Assembly: GCF_042477335.2 (NCBI RefSeq)
Contig: NC_091255.1
Location: 48,772,501-48,836,500, forward strand
Reading direction: 5' to 3'
Length of the DNA stretch: 64,000 nucleotides
Source: Ovis canadensis
Lineage: Eukaryota > Chordata > Mammalia > Artiodactyla > Bovidae
The notes beneath the pieces were generated by a model that worked only from the letters and a program-made list of their open reading frames with translations, was not told the origin of the DNA and did not search any database. The position numbers were made by a program, and so were the translations under genes. Shown piece by piece: positions 46,495 to 57,200 of the stretch (positions within the stretch are counted from its first letter, which is position 1; the number at the start of each line of letters is the position of its first letter).

Positions 46495-46904
46495 TGGTTT
46501 CGAAGCAAAAATTCTCTTCCTTTTTAGAGAGCTTCTCTTCCCAAGTTTCAGTTTTCTGGTAGTTTATTCACCTCATCCTATGAATTGAGATCAAGGAGAT
46601 CAGACATCAAATTCAAAATGCCAGGCTTTTGGGGGAGAAAAGCATGTTTACTTAGTCTGAAGCAGTGAAATCCTAGATTTTGGATTTCAGTGCTGTAAAG
46701 TTTTCAGGAAAAAAAAAAATGTAGGGAACTGATGTAGGACTGCCAGCTTTTTATTTTGCCAAGTAAGGACATTAAAAAACTACCACTACCAATTGCTGTT
46801 TACTATCATCATTTTAGAAAGGTACATTTCAACATTTGCAAAATAGGAAGTATGTGATCTCTGAGTAAGTGACAGTATTAAGCCACCCTGCCTTAAATTT
46901 TGGT

Positions 46905-47046
46905 TTTGCTGGTGGCTCAGACAGTAAAGAATCAGTGGGAGACCTGGGTTTGATCCCTGGGTTGGGAAGATCCCCTGGAGGAGGGCATGGCAACCCACTT
47001 GAGTATTCTTTCCTGGAGAATCCTCATGGAGAGAGGAGCCTGGCAT
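46905..47046 (+). mobile_element. Bov-tA SINE, 3'-truncated
   Basis: Head TGCTGGTGGCTCAGACAGTA, middle GGTTGGGAAGATCCCCTGGA, ends within GGAGCCTGG. Confidence 0.85.
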
Positions 47047-47079
47047 TACATATACATGGGTGAATTTGTTTTTTGTAGA

Positions 47080-47317
47080 CGTATTTATTTATCTTTGTTT
47101 GCACTGGGTCTTCATTGCTTGTACAGGCTTTCTCTAGTTGTGGCAAGTGCGGGCTACTCTTTCTTGAGACGCTCGGGCTTCTTATTGCAATGGCTTCTCT
47201 TGTGGTGCACACCCTCAGTTGCTTTGAGGCATGTGGAATTTTCCTGGACCAGGGATCGAACCTGAATCCCCTGCATTGGCAGGTGGTTTCTCATCCACTG
47301 TACCACCAGGGAAGTCC
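47080..47317 (-). mobile_element. CHR-2-type SINE
   Basis: On the minus strand it starts GGACTTCCCTGGTGGTACAG and has the BovA-less CHR body; the plus strand begins with an A/T-rich TATTTATTTATC tail. Confidence 0.87.
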
Positions 47318-47324
47318 TATTTGT

Positions 47325-47432
47325 CAACTTTTAAATAATGGCCATTCTGACTGGTTTGAGGTGGTACTCCATTATAATTTGATTTGCATTTCTCTAATAA
47401 TTCAGCTAAGTATTTTTGAATATTGAAAATCT
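47325..47432 (+). repeat. L1 LINE fragment
   Basis: AATGGCCATTCTGACTGGTT and GATTTGCATTTCTCTAATAA are typical of L1 3' sequence. Short and dead. Confidence 0.7.
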
Positions 47433-47767
47433 AAAGTAGTATTTCACATAACATGAAAATGTATGAAGTTCGAACTTGTGTCCATAAATAAAATTTTGTA
47501 ACATGGTAGAAATGTGATCACTGCTTGCAGTATTCACACCAGAGCCTTTGCTTTCAAACAGTGAATCTGCAACCTGTCATTCCCTCTAAATCCCCATACC
47601 ACGGGTACCTTAACCACTCACCATCAGCCACCATTTGTTCATTTACACTGTCTTTTGTGCTGCGACAGCAGAGTTGAATAGTGCAAGAAATTCTACAGCT
47701 GTCAAAGCCTAAAATATTTACTATCTGGCTCTCAAATAATAGGTCCTGATATAGATGCCAATGTAGT

Positions 47768-48187
47768 GTTTTTCAGACTTAAGGTGAATCAGAATCATCT
47801 GGTGGACTTATTAAAACACATACTGCTTAATCCCACCCAGGGTTTCAGATTCACTAGGTCTAGGGTGGGACCCACGGAGAAGGCAATGGCACCCCACTCC
47901 AGCATTCTTGCCTGGAAAATCCCACGGATGGAGGAGCCTGGTGGGCCACAGTCCATGCGGGTGCTAAGAGTCAGACAGGACTGAGTGACTTCACTTTCAC
48001 TTTTCACTCTCATGCACTGGAGGAGGAAATGGCAACCCACTCCAGTGTTCTTGCCTGGAGAATCCCAGGGATGGGGGAGCCTGGTGGGCTGCCGTCTATT
48101 GGGTCGCACAGAGTCGGACACTATTGAAGCGACTTAGCAGCAGCAGAGTGGGACCCAAGAATTTGCATTTTGAACAAGTTCCTAGGT
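47768..48187 (+). repeat. MER5A remnant split by a BOV-A2
   Basis: Left half (47768-47864) ends in CACTAGGTCTAGG and the right half (48158-48187) continues GAATTTGCATTTTGAACAAG, restoring the MER5A order once the SINE is removed. Confidence 0.8.
47875..48147 (+). mobile_element. BOV-A2 SINE (dimeric)
   Basis: Two BovA monomers in tandem, each with GGCAATGGC/GGCAACCCACTCCAG and GGAGCCTGGTGGGC, ending in AGCAGCAGCAG. Target-site duplication GTGGGACCCA at 47865-47874 and 48148-48157. Confidence 0.93.
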
Positions 48188-48194
48188 GATGCCA

Positions 48195-48660
48195 GTCTTG
48201 GAGATTTGGTCTTGTTCAGTCACTCAGTTGTGTCAGACTCTGCAACCCCATGGACTGCAGCATGCCAGGCTTTCCTGTCCTTCACTATCTCTGTTTGCTC
48301 GAACTCACATCCATTGAGTCAATGATGCCATCCAACTATCTCATCCTGTCACCCCCTTCTCCTCCTGCCCCCCATCTTTCCCAGCATTAGGGTCTTTTCC
48401 AATGAGTCAATTCTTCAAATCAGGTGGCCAGCATATTGGAGCTTCAGCATCAGTCCTTCCAGTGAATAGTCAAGGTTGATTTCCTTTAGGATTGACTGGT
48501 TTGATCTTCTTGTTGTCGAAGGAACTCTCAAGAGTCTTCTCCAGTACCACAGTTCAAAAGCATCAATTGTTTGGTGCTCAGCCTTCTTTATGGCCCACCT
48601 CTCATATATGTACATGACTACTGGGAAAAACATAGCTTTGACTAATAACCTGAGTTTGTT
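48195..48660 (-). mobile_element. BovB (RTE) LINE 3' end with reverse-transcriptase remnant
   Basis: The minus strand encodes the C-terminal piece of the RTE polymerase (WRRLLRVPSTTRRSNQSILK) at about 48672-48415, uninterrupted for 85 codons. It is 5'-truncated and not functional. The plus end begins TTGTTCAGTCACTCAGTTGT. Confidence 0.9.
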
Positions 48661-48742
48661 GGACAATTCCATGGGCAGAGGAGCCTAGTGGGCTGAAGTC
48701 CATCGATCACAAAGAGTTGGACGTGACTGAGCGACTAACATT
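48661..48742 (+). mobile_element. BovA SINE fragment
   Basis: CCATGGGCAGAGGAGCCTAG to TGGACGTGACTGAGCGACTA, directly joined to the BovB piece. Confidence 0.8.
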
Positions 48743-48865
48743 TGGTCTAGTGAGGAAGAAAACAGGGAATTTGTTCATGGAACAAATCCTGGTCTTAGAA
48801 GTCGACCACAAAGTCCTCCTTCTCCCTCATGCCCTCCTCACTGTTTCTATTGATTACAAAGAAAG

Positions 48866-48990
48866 TGAAAGTTTAGTCACGCAGTCGTGTCTGACTCTTT
48901 GTGACTCCATGGACTGTAGCCCACCAGGCTCCTCTGTCCATGGGATTTTCCAGGCAAGAGTACTGGAGTGGGTTGCCATTTCCTTCTCCA
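48866..48990 (-). mobile_element. BovA monomer, minus orientation
   Basis: Plus text AGTCACGCAGTCGTGTCTGA ... GGAGTGGGTTGCCATTTCCT; half of a BOV-A2. Confidence 0.87.
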
Positions 48991-49069
48991 ATTGATTACA
49001 AAGTTCTGTAAATTAAAAATGTGAAAACTAGATTTTCAAGCCTTAGATTAACCATTTATCATCTCTCAC

Positions 49070-49860
49070 TTGAACTAACAGCCTGCAAGTTGGTCTCCTG
49101 CCTTCAGTACAAACATATACTAGCTTTCAAAAACACAAATCTGATTATTCCACACTTTGCTGGAAATCTTTCAGTGTTCCACCTTGGCTGATAAATCAGT
49201 TGTCTCAAGTCCCTCAGAGAGGTATTGGTTCCAAAATCCTGCTCAGGATACCAAAATCCTCGAATGCTCAAGTCTCTTATATAAAATGGTATATATTTGC
49301 ATACAGCCTATGCATATCCTCTAAGTCATCTCTAGTTACTTACAATACCTAACACAATGCAAATGATATGTAAATCATTGTTGGGCTTGTAGCAAATTCA
49401 AGTTTTGCTTCTTGGAACTTTCTGGAATTTTTGTTCCTGAATATTTTCAACTTGCAGTTGGTTGAACCTGCAGATGTGGAACCTGTGCATGTGGAGGGTC
49501 GACTGTATCCATTTCTTAACTGGGCCTTCAGACCTCAATAATCCAGTCTCAATACGCCTCACCTATTTTATCCCCTGTATCCCCCACTATCCAAGCTAAA
49601 GTCCAGGCGACTTCTCCATTTACTCCAATACATCCTTTTATCCCAGGTATCTGCAATGTTCTCAACTCTGAAATGTCCTCCTATGGCCTCAACCTTTAAG
49701 ACCCACTTCAGTTGTCACTTCCTCAGTTCCCTCCAGATAGTATGTTCTATCTTCTTTATGCTTCTAGATAACTTCTTTCTTCCCTAGGTTTCACTATTTA
49801 CACCCTATTAATAAGGCTGTCATTGTCAACCAAGCTAAAGGTCAAGGGTAGATGCTTTCT
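49070..49860 (+). repeat. L2 LINE, split by a Tigger-type element
   Basis: Before 49215: GTTGGTCTCCTGCCTTCAGT and CTGATTATTCCACACTTTGC. After 49505: ATGTCCTCCTATGGCCTC and AAGACCCACTTCAGTTGTCA. Both are L2 phrases in order. Confidence 0.65.
49215..49505. mobile_element. TcMar-Tigger-type DNA transposon remnant
   Basis: GATACCAAAATCCTCGAATG, TTATATAAAATGG, and the end TGTGGAACCTGTGCATGTGG with GGGTCGACTGTA match Tigger/MER2-like non-autonomous elements. Inserted in the L2 above. Confidence 0.65.
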
Positions 49861-50046
49861 CTTAATATATCTAAATACCTCATTTACTCACTCAGTGAAT
49901 ATTTATTAACTGCCTACTTTAGGCCGATATATTTCTACGGGCTAAGGAGACAACAGAGAAAGAAAACATAAAGCTCACATTCTAGTGGAAGAGGACAATA
50001 AACACAATAAATTACATGTTAGATAGTAGTATCTAACATTATCTAT

Positions 50047-50255
50047 TAGGGGCTTCCCTGGTGGCTCAGAGGTTAAAGCATCTGCCTGCAATATGGGAGA
50101 CCTGGGTTTGATACCTGGGTCGGGAAGATCCTCTGAAGAAGGAAATGGCAACCCACTCCAGTATTCTTGCCTGGAGAATCCCATGGATGGAGGAGCCTGG
50201 TGGGCTACAGTCCACAGGGTCACAAAGAATTGGACACGACTGAGAGACTTCACTT
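50047..50255 (+). mobile_element. Bov-tA SINE
   Basis: GGGGCTTCCCTGGTGGCTCA head, full BovA body, ends TGGACACGACTGAGAGACTT. It interrupts an older L2-like stretch (49878-50990). Confidence 0.92.
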
Positions 50256-51055
50256 CATATAGTAATAAGTATATGAAAAAACTAAAGCAGGAAAGGCCCG
50301 GGAAGGAATTTGGGAAGGTTGTGGGTTTACATAAGATAGCCAGAAAAGAAGGCTTGATGAAAAGATATTTGGTAAAAAACTGAAGCAATGAATCGGAAGG
50401 TATGTGAATATCTGAAGAAACAGTGACACATGTGGAGAGAATAGCAAGTGAAAGGACTTGAGCAGACCCATGCTGGGTGTGTGTGAAGGACAGCAAAGAG
50501 GTGAGTGTGGCAGGAGGGGACTGAGTAAGGGGGGAGAGTAGTAGGGGCCAAAGTCATCTGTACTGGGGGCCAGATTCTGGATAATTTTGTTTTTACTCCA
50601 AGATGGGAAGTCATGAGAAAGAACATGTTCTCATATCAGGTTCGCTGTGGCTGCTGTGTTTTAAACAGACCTCAGTGGGGGAAGGCAAAGGTTGAAACTG
50701 AGGGGCTAATTACAAGGTTACTGCAATAAAAAAAGGTGAGATACGATTATGGAAAAGATTATGGCTCGAGGTGGAAGTTGTGGAAATGTTGCAAAGGTGT
50801 ATGTTTCTGGATATACATATTGAAGGGCAATGGTATTGAAGACTGACTGGATATGAAGTGAGAGAGAGAGGAAGGCTATAGAAGAAGCAGGATTTAGGTG
50901 AGGCAAATTCAGGAGTGTGATTTTAGACACAAATTTGAAATGCCTATTAGACATCCAAGTGGATATGTTTCCTAGGCATCTGAATATGTGATTTGGAGTG
51001 AGGGAATGAGCCTAGGAAGAAGATCTAAATTTAGGAGTTGCCAGTATAGAGATTC

Positions 51056-51200
51056 GGATTTGATCCCTGGGTCAGGAAGATCCCCTGAAGTAGGAAATGG
51101 CAACCCACTCCAGTATTCTTGCCAGAAAAATGGACAGAGGAGCCTAGCAGGCTATAGTCCTTGGGGTTGCAGAGTCGGACATGACTGAGCACGTGAGCAG
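51056..51200 (+). mobile_element. Bov-tA SINE, 5'-truncated
   Basis: Begins within the tRNA part (TTTGATCCCTGGGTCAGGAA) and ends GAGTCGGACATGACTGAGCA. Confidence 0.87.
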
Positions 51201-51475
51201 TGTAGAGATGGTATTGAAGGTCTTGACACTGAAAAAGATCACCATATTCTATACGCCTCCTGCCACACATGGCCCCCACTTCACTGGTATCCCTAACTCC
51301 CAAATACTCCCTTTGCAGATCTGAGGCCATATAGTCTGGCAGAAGAGGGCTGTGGCTCCCTTGGCTTCTTAGCACATTCCCATCCATTTGTTTAAAGTTT
51401 GCAGTGCTTCATGCTCTGAGCTCACAGGGCAGAGACACAGTTTCAATTAGAGGTTTTCACATGAGGCCAAATAAT

Positions 51476-51750
51476 GTTGCTGCTGCTGCTAAGTTGATTC
51501 AGATGTGTCCAACTCTGTGCAACTCCATGACGGCAGCCCACCAGGCTCCGCCGTCCCTGGGATTCTCCAGGTAAGAACACTGGAGTGGGTTGCCATTTCG
51601 TTCTCCAGTGCATGAAAGTGAAAAGTGAAAGTGAAGTCACTCAGTCGTGTCCAACTCTTGGCAACCCCATGGACTGCAGCCTCCCAGGCTCCTCTGCCCA
51701 TGAGATTTTCCAGGCAAGAGTACTGGAGTGGGTTGCCATTGTCATCTCCA
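51476..51750 (-). mobile_element. BOV-A2 SINE, minus orientation
   Basis: Begins with TTGCTGCTGCTGCTAAGTTG, then two BovA units in reverse complement, separated by a GTGAAAAGTGAAAGTGAAG linker. Opposite in orientation to the copy at 47875-48147. Confidence 0.93.
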
Positions 51751-52789
51751 TATAGACTGGGGGGGAAAAAATCCCACCTAAACAGAAAAGAAAAATCAAT
51801 AAAAACTATTTAAAAGCTTTCCAGGAGAAATTCTGTAAGAACTTGTTGGCTAAAGCTGCCTGAAAGGTTACAGACAGATACAAAATGAACACAGAGAGGT
51901 CAAAGTGCTCAGCATACGTTAATACCCTAAAGTATTTCTATTCTCCGTAAAGGTAAAGATCCCTTCTAAGACTTCCTTTGCCTCAGTCTTTCATGAACAC
52001 CCCCAGAAGACGCTAGAAGTGACTTAAGAAGTCTGGGGAGGTGGCCGTTGGGAAAGAACTGTTGGTAGTTGGCAATACTTCATTTCAGGGAGGTGGTGGC
52101 AACAACTCCCTAAGCAGCAGACATCATGGATTTTCCTCCCTCGGGGTACCAGAGGTCCCCTCCGTTTCTCATCTGGGTCCCTTAGAGACAAAGAACTTCA
52201 TTCTCTCCCATACAAGTGTTGGGTTGCTGGGGAGCGCAGGGTTGGAGGGGTTAGAATTCTATGCCCAGAAAATACCCACAGGCTCAAACAGGAGCCTGCA
52301 TCCTAACTCTGGTCCAGGCGGCGCGCGGAGCAGCGGGGCCCCTCTGGTGAGGGCCAGGCCTGTTGCCAACGTGCCCGGGAAAGGGTTCGCCCAGCGCAGG
52401 CCGGGTACATGGAGCGCTCGATACACTTCCACGGAGGGCGCATCTGCCTCCCGAAGCCCCCTTCCTTCCTCTCAACTCCACTCTCGCGCTTCTCTCTCTC
52501 CCGGAGCCTCAGCATTCGCCTGCAGCCCGTCGCCGCCCTCGCCCTTTCTTCCCTCCTCCGGACCCTCCCCCGGCTCGCCCCTCCTCCGGCAGCCCACCTT
52601 CACCCCGCCGCTCCGCGGGTTCCTCGGTCCTCGCCCCTTATTCCCGGCCTCCCCTCGCCGGCCCCCCGCGCCCGGGGCCCCCGCGGCCCCCTGCCCGCCC
52701 TCCTCCAGGCGACAGCGGCCCCTTTCACAATAGCGCGGCCCGCCTCCCTCCTCTCGGCTCCCGGTTCACTCCCGCCCGCTTCTCTCCCG

Positions 52790-52799
52790 GCGCATGCGC
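52790..52799. promoter_or_regulatory. NRF1 motif in the MSL1 promoter
   Basis: GCGCATGCGC is a perfect palindromic NRF1 consensus located about 640 bases upstream of the start codon. Confidence 0.7.
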
Positions 52800-53006
52800 C
52801 CTCCGGTCGGCGGCGGCTGCGGCTGTGGCGGCTCCGAGCGGCTCCGTTTTTTTAAAGGGAAACGCTGAGGCATCGGGGGTGACTGTGGGGGAGGGGGACC
52901 CCGAGTCCGGAGACCCCCGGGTGAGGCGACAGACCCTCTCCCGTAGTAGGAAGGCTTTGGGCGGACCCATCCCTCCCACCCCCTCCTGAGGAGGAGGGGG
53001 GGGAAA

Positions 53007-53326
53007 ATGGAGGCTCGGGGCGGCTGAGGCGAGCTCCGGGGCGGGGGGCCGGGGCGGGGAAGGGGGGGTGTGGGGTGGGGAGACGAGGCGGGCCCGGCCG
53101 GGCCAGGGGGGGCCGAAGCGAGCTCTGGGGATGAGCTCGGGGGCGGCTGGGTGCGAGCTTCTGCCTCTGAGGCGAAGGCGGCGGCGGCGGCAGCAGAGGC
53201 GGCGGCGAGGCCCCCATGGGCCGGCGGCGGGCCTCAGCCGCGGCCTCCACTTCTCCGCACGCCGGCGGGATGGCGCCCGGGCCCCGGAGGAGCCGCGCTA
53301 GCCGAGGCCTGCTGCCGCGCTGCTGA
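53007..53326 (+). promoter_or_regulatory. uORFs in the MSL1 leader
   Basis: Three upstream ATG frames end before the main start: 53007-53027 (6 codons), 53131-53301 (56 codons, Arg-rich because of the GGC/GCG tract) and 53216-53326 (36 codons). None overlaps the main ATG at 53435. Whether they are in the mRNA depends on the start site. Confidence 0.5.
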
Positions 53327-53434
53327 GGCGAGCCCGCCAAACTCCCCTCCCCCTCCTCCGTCCTCGACCCCCCGCACCTCACCCCTTCCCCACCCCCTCC
53401 TCCGTCTCGGTCCCCGACGCTGCTCCGGACCACT

Positions 53435-54202
53435 ATGACCATGAGATCCGCAGTGTTCAAGGCGGCCGCGGCCCCTGCCGGCGGCAACCCTGAGCAGCGA
53501 CTGGACTACGAGCGGGCTGCGGCGCTGGGCGGGCCCGAGGACGAACCTGGGGCGGCCGAAGCCCACTTCCTCCCCCGGCACCGTAAGCTCAAGGAGCCGG
53601 GGCCCCCGCTGGCCTCCTCCCAAGGCGGGAGCCCCGCGCCCTCACCGGCCGGCTGCGGCGGCAAGGGCCGGGGCTTGTTACTCCCGGCCGGGGCGGCCCC
53701 CGGGCAGCAGGAAGAGAGCTGGGGCGGCTCGGTGCCCTTGCCCTGTCCACCCCCGGCCACCAAACAAGCTGGCATTGGGGGGGAGCCAGCGGCAGCCGGA
53801 GCCGGCTGCAGTCCCCGACCCAAGTATCAGGCGGTGCTGCCCATTCAGACGGGCTCTCTCGTGGCGGCGGCCAAAGAGCCTACGCCCTGGGCTGGGGACA
53901 AGGGTGGGGCGGCTCCCCCAGCTGCCACCGCCTCGGACCCGGCGGGACCCCCACCACTACCTCTGCCCGGGCCGCCACCCCTCGCGCCCACCGCCGCCGC
54001 CGGGACCCTGGCGGCCAGCGAGGGCCGATGGAAGAGTATGAGGAAGAGCCCTCTCGGAGGTGGCGGCGGCTCTGGAGCTTCCAGTCAGGCCGCCTGCCTC
54101 AAACAGATCCTTCTGCTGCAATTGGACCTCATCGAACAGCAGCAGCAGCAGCTGCAGGCCAAGGAAAAGGAGATCGAGGAGCTGAAGTCAGAGAGAGACA
54201 CG
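53435..54202 (+). CDS. MSL1: MSL1 exon 1 (aa 1-256)
   Basis: Starts MTMRSAVFKAAAAPAGG. A second Met at codon 3 could serve as an alternative start. Includes the first half of the coiled coil with a CAG-coded polyglutamine (about 54133-54157). Donor ACG|GTACGG. Very GC-rich. Confidence 0.97.
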
Positions 54203-57200
54203 GTACGGGAAGGGTTAATCTGCGTTCGGGACGAGGAGCGAGTTGTGCGCATGCTCGGGGGAAGGGGGCTGTAGGAGGTTAAGGTATCCCTGAGTTAGGG
54301 GTAAGGAGGTCGGCCACCAGCAAAGGAGTCTTCTCAGTAGCTGGGTCCTTGGGAGCCAGGCTCACAGACACGTTGGGTTTGAGGGAAGGGTTAAAGGGCA
54401 ACCTCCCAGGAGGAGGGGGAGGGGAGGTTTCAGGTGCCAAAGGGTTAATTTAAAATGACAGCCCCAGACTTGTGGGAAAGACGTTGAGTGGGAAAGATCT
54501 GATTTGTGAGGGGTTGAAAAATGAAAAGGTGGGATGCATATGTGGTTGCTTTATGGAAGGAGTTAAATTAAAGAGCTTTGCGTTAGAAATGCATTCTGGA
54601 GGAGAGGGCCATAGCAGCTGTTGCTCTAAGCACTGCTGTAGCATCTTTATCTAGATAGAGTAGTAGGCCTTTTCATTGGCAGAGGGGTTGAGGTGACTCA
54701 CAGTGGAATCCTGTTTTAGCTTTTTAAAATGATATTAGGAGAATCATCACCTTTGATTTCAGACAGGTTTTTTTTTTGTTTTGTTTTAATAGGAATCGGA
54801 GTTATAAAACATGACCTACTGACCAGCTCCCTTGTATAAGCATGGTGTTTAGAAACTGGAAGGGTTTTAAGGCATCAGGGGAAATTAAGTTTATTAAATG
54901 TATTAAGCAGACCGAAATTTTTTCCCCTATATTAGAATCTTAAGATGTAGGGAAGTCATTTATTATTTCTTTGTACTTCTGAGGAGCATGACTATATAGA
55001 CTTGTTTTATTTTATTTTATTACCCTTGTAGCAGTAGTTAAGGGCACCTGATGTGTTAAAACATACTCCAGATATCAGGAAAGCTGTGTTGGTGGGATAT
55101 TATAGTGCTAGCATACCTTACAGCTGCCTAAAAATAAACATGGTTTCTACAATTGTTGTGTTCAGGCTGCAGCAGTCTCTGTCTCTCCTCTCTCTCCCTC
55201 CCTCTCTCTCTCTGGCGTTGTGTGCGCCAAGGGCTGAGCCAGGGAGCAGAGGGCTATTCATTTTGTTTGCTTTCCAAATGAATCTCTTCAGGCAGCAACT
55301 GTTTTATTAGAGAAGGCATTCTGCAAGGTGGAATGGGAGCTGGGGCCAGTCTCATTAAAATATTTCATGGTGTTGATTTGTGGAAGTTACTCAATATGGA
55401 GGTGGCAGTGCTCAGCTACTGTACTGCAGTCTAGGGGTGTGATGGTACTGTAATTACAACACATCATGTCCTGACTTGGGAGGGGGGGAGTCCGGAAGAG
55501 GACGACCAGTGAAGGAGAAGAAATCAAGGAAATGTCATCCACAAACAGACGTGTTTAAGTAATGTTAAGGCTGTGAATCAAAACAGAAGGAGATGAAATG
55601 AGAGTGTGGCTGACAGGGGGCTCTCTGCTGATTGTGGTTTTTGCTCAGTTCCTGAGGTAATGGCCCTTTTGCAGATTTTCCTAGGCAGGAAAAGTGGGGT
55701 GAGTTAAGGATAGAGTGTCAGTCTGAACTTGGCATTCACTGCCTCTGTTGTGTATTGCAGTCTTAGTGTCGCTTAAGCTTGTTTCTCTTATTCCAGTTGT
55801 TATTTGGCTTCTCATGAGATCTGTGCAGCTAAGTGGATGTAATGAAGTCAACATTAATATCACTGTCTAACCCAAATAAAATTCTTGTTATAGAGTATAA
55901 GTAGCACAGTTGGCATCTTTTCTCAGAACATTTTAATGTGAAATTTTCAATGATAATAGACTTCCATTTTGTGTTTGATCATGTGGTCCTCCCTTTAATT
56001 ATTAGAGTCAAAAGACTTTTCAATGTTTAAATAAATAGGTATAAGTTTTTCTGTTATCTCAAATGCGAAGCAATATGCATATGTGATGATTGATGGGACT
56101 TATGGGTACTGGTTCTTTTTATAAGTCTTCCAAATTGAGTGTTCACAGTTTAGGTGGCACCTCCCCACCCTACCATACCCCCTTTCAAATAACATTGCAA
56201 TCCCTAGTGGCACTGTGATTGTGTGAGCTTTTAATTCTGTCTCAATGTACTGTCTGGACTTTGTGTGTAGCATTTTTGAGTGGAAGTAGAGAGGACAGTG
56301 TTTGGAGAGCTTCAGGGCCTCCTAGAAGAACATTAAGGTTAATTCTGGAAACTCCCAAACTGACTTGGAGCCACATGTTAGCAGTAGCAGAGACTGTGCC
56401 ATTTAAAAGGCATGTTGTGGCCTCTCCCAGTGAAGAGGATTTTTTTCAGAAGAATGAACTACAGATTCCCCATGTCCCTCCCCAAATACATTGGCTCCTA
56501 AAATTAACCAGTGCACCTTGTCTTCTCTATTGTGATTAAGAAAATCTATTCAGATTATGTCTGCCTGTTAAAAATAAGTTGAATTGCTGTGGTTCATGGA
56601 AAGAGGCAGAAGACCAGACTGATTCCAGAATGGGGATAAGTACCTGTGTTTAATTTTTCTGTTTTTTAAGTCTGCATTTTGCCCCTCTTTTTTAGCTCCT
56701 TGCTCGGATAGAACGTATGGAAAGGCGGATGCAGCTGGTAAAGAAGGATAATGAGAAAGAAAGGCACAAGCTGTTTCAGGGCTATGAAACTGAAGAAAGA
56801 GAGGAAACGGAGCTATCGGAGAAAATTAAACTGGAGTGCCAGCCGGAGCTTTCTGAGACAACCCAGACTCTGCCTCCCAAGCCTTTCTCCTGTGGGCGGA
56901 GTGGAAAGGGACACAAAAGGTGTGCTGATAACTTTGTTACACTGTCTGGACTTGAGGTCATTTGTTTGCAGTGACTGAGAGTAAGGGATGAGGACTTATG
57001 AATTAGTTTTAATACAACTGTATCTTGAATCACGAGGTCTTCTGTACTGAGAAACTGAAACATCCTTGTGTGGGCTATAAAAGTCTGTTAGGAACATTTT
57101 GGTCACAGTAGTAATTACAGAACGCAGCATACATCATAAAGAGAATGGGCAGCAAATGTGACAGCTGAATTTCTTAAAACTATAGCCCTTCACTTCAAGT

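Larger units (their letters stand above)
45500..52270. other. Intergenic region, last part, dense in ruminant repeats
   Basis: At least ten SINE/LINE/DNA-transposon pieces are itemised separately. 45.8-46.18, 49.0 and 50.3-51.0 kb show old L2-like text at most. 51.75-52.27 kb shows nothing recognised before the MSL1 CpG island. Confidence 0.65.
52280..53434 (+). promoter_or_regulatory. MSL1: MSL1 CpG island, promoter and 5' leader
   Basis: A dense CpG island with no TATA box. A palindromic NRF1 motif GCGCATGCGC lies at 52790-52799, a usual mark of housekeeping promoters, and transcription probably starts just downstream. The leader contains GGC/GCG-rich stretches (53178-53212) and several uORFs. 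The island continues into exon 1. Confidence 0.75.

Noticed and set aside
52041-52855. Long Pro/Ser/Arg frames upstream of MSL1
   Set aside because: Lie in the CpG island promoter; compositional and not linked by splicing to MSL1.
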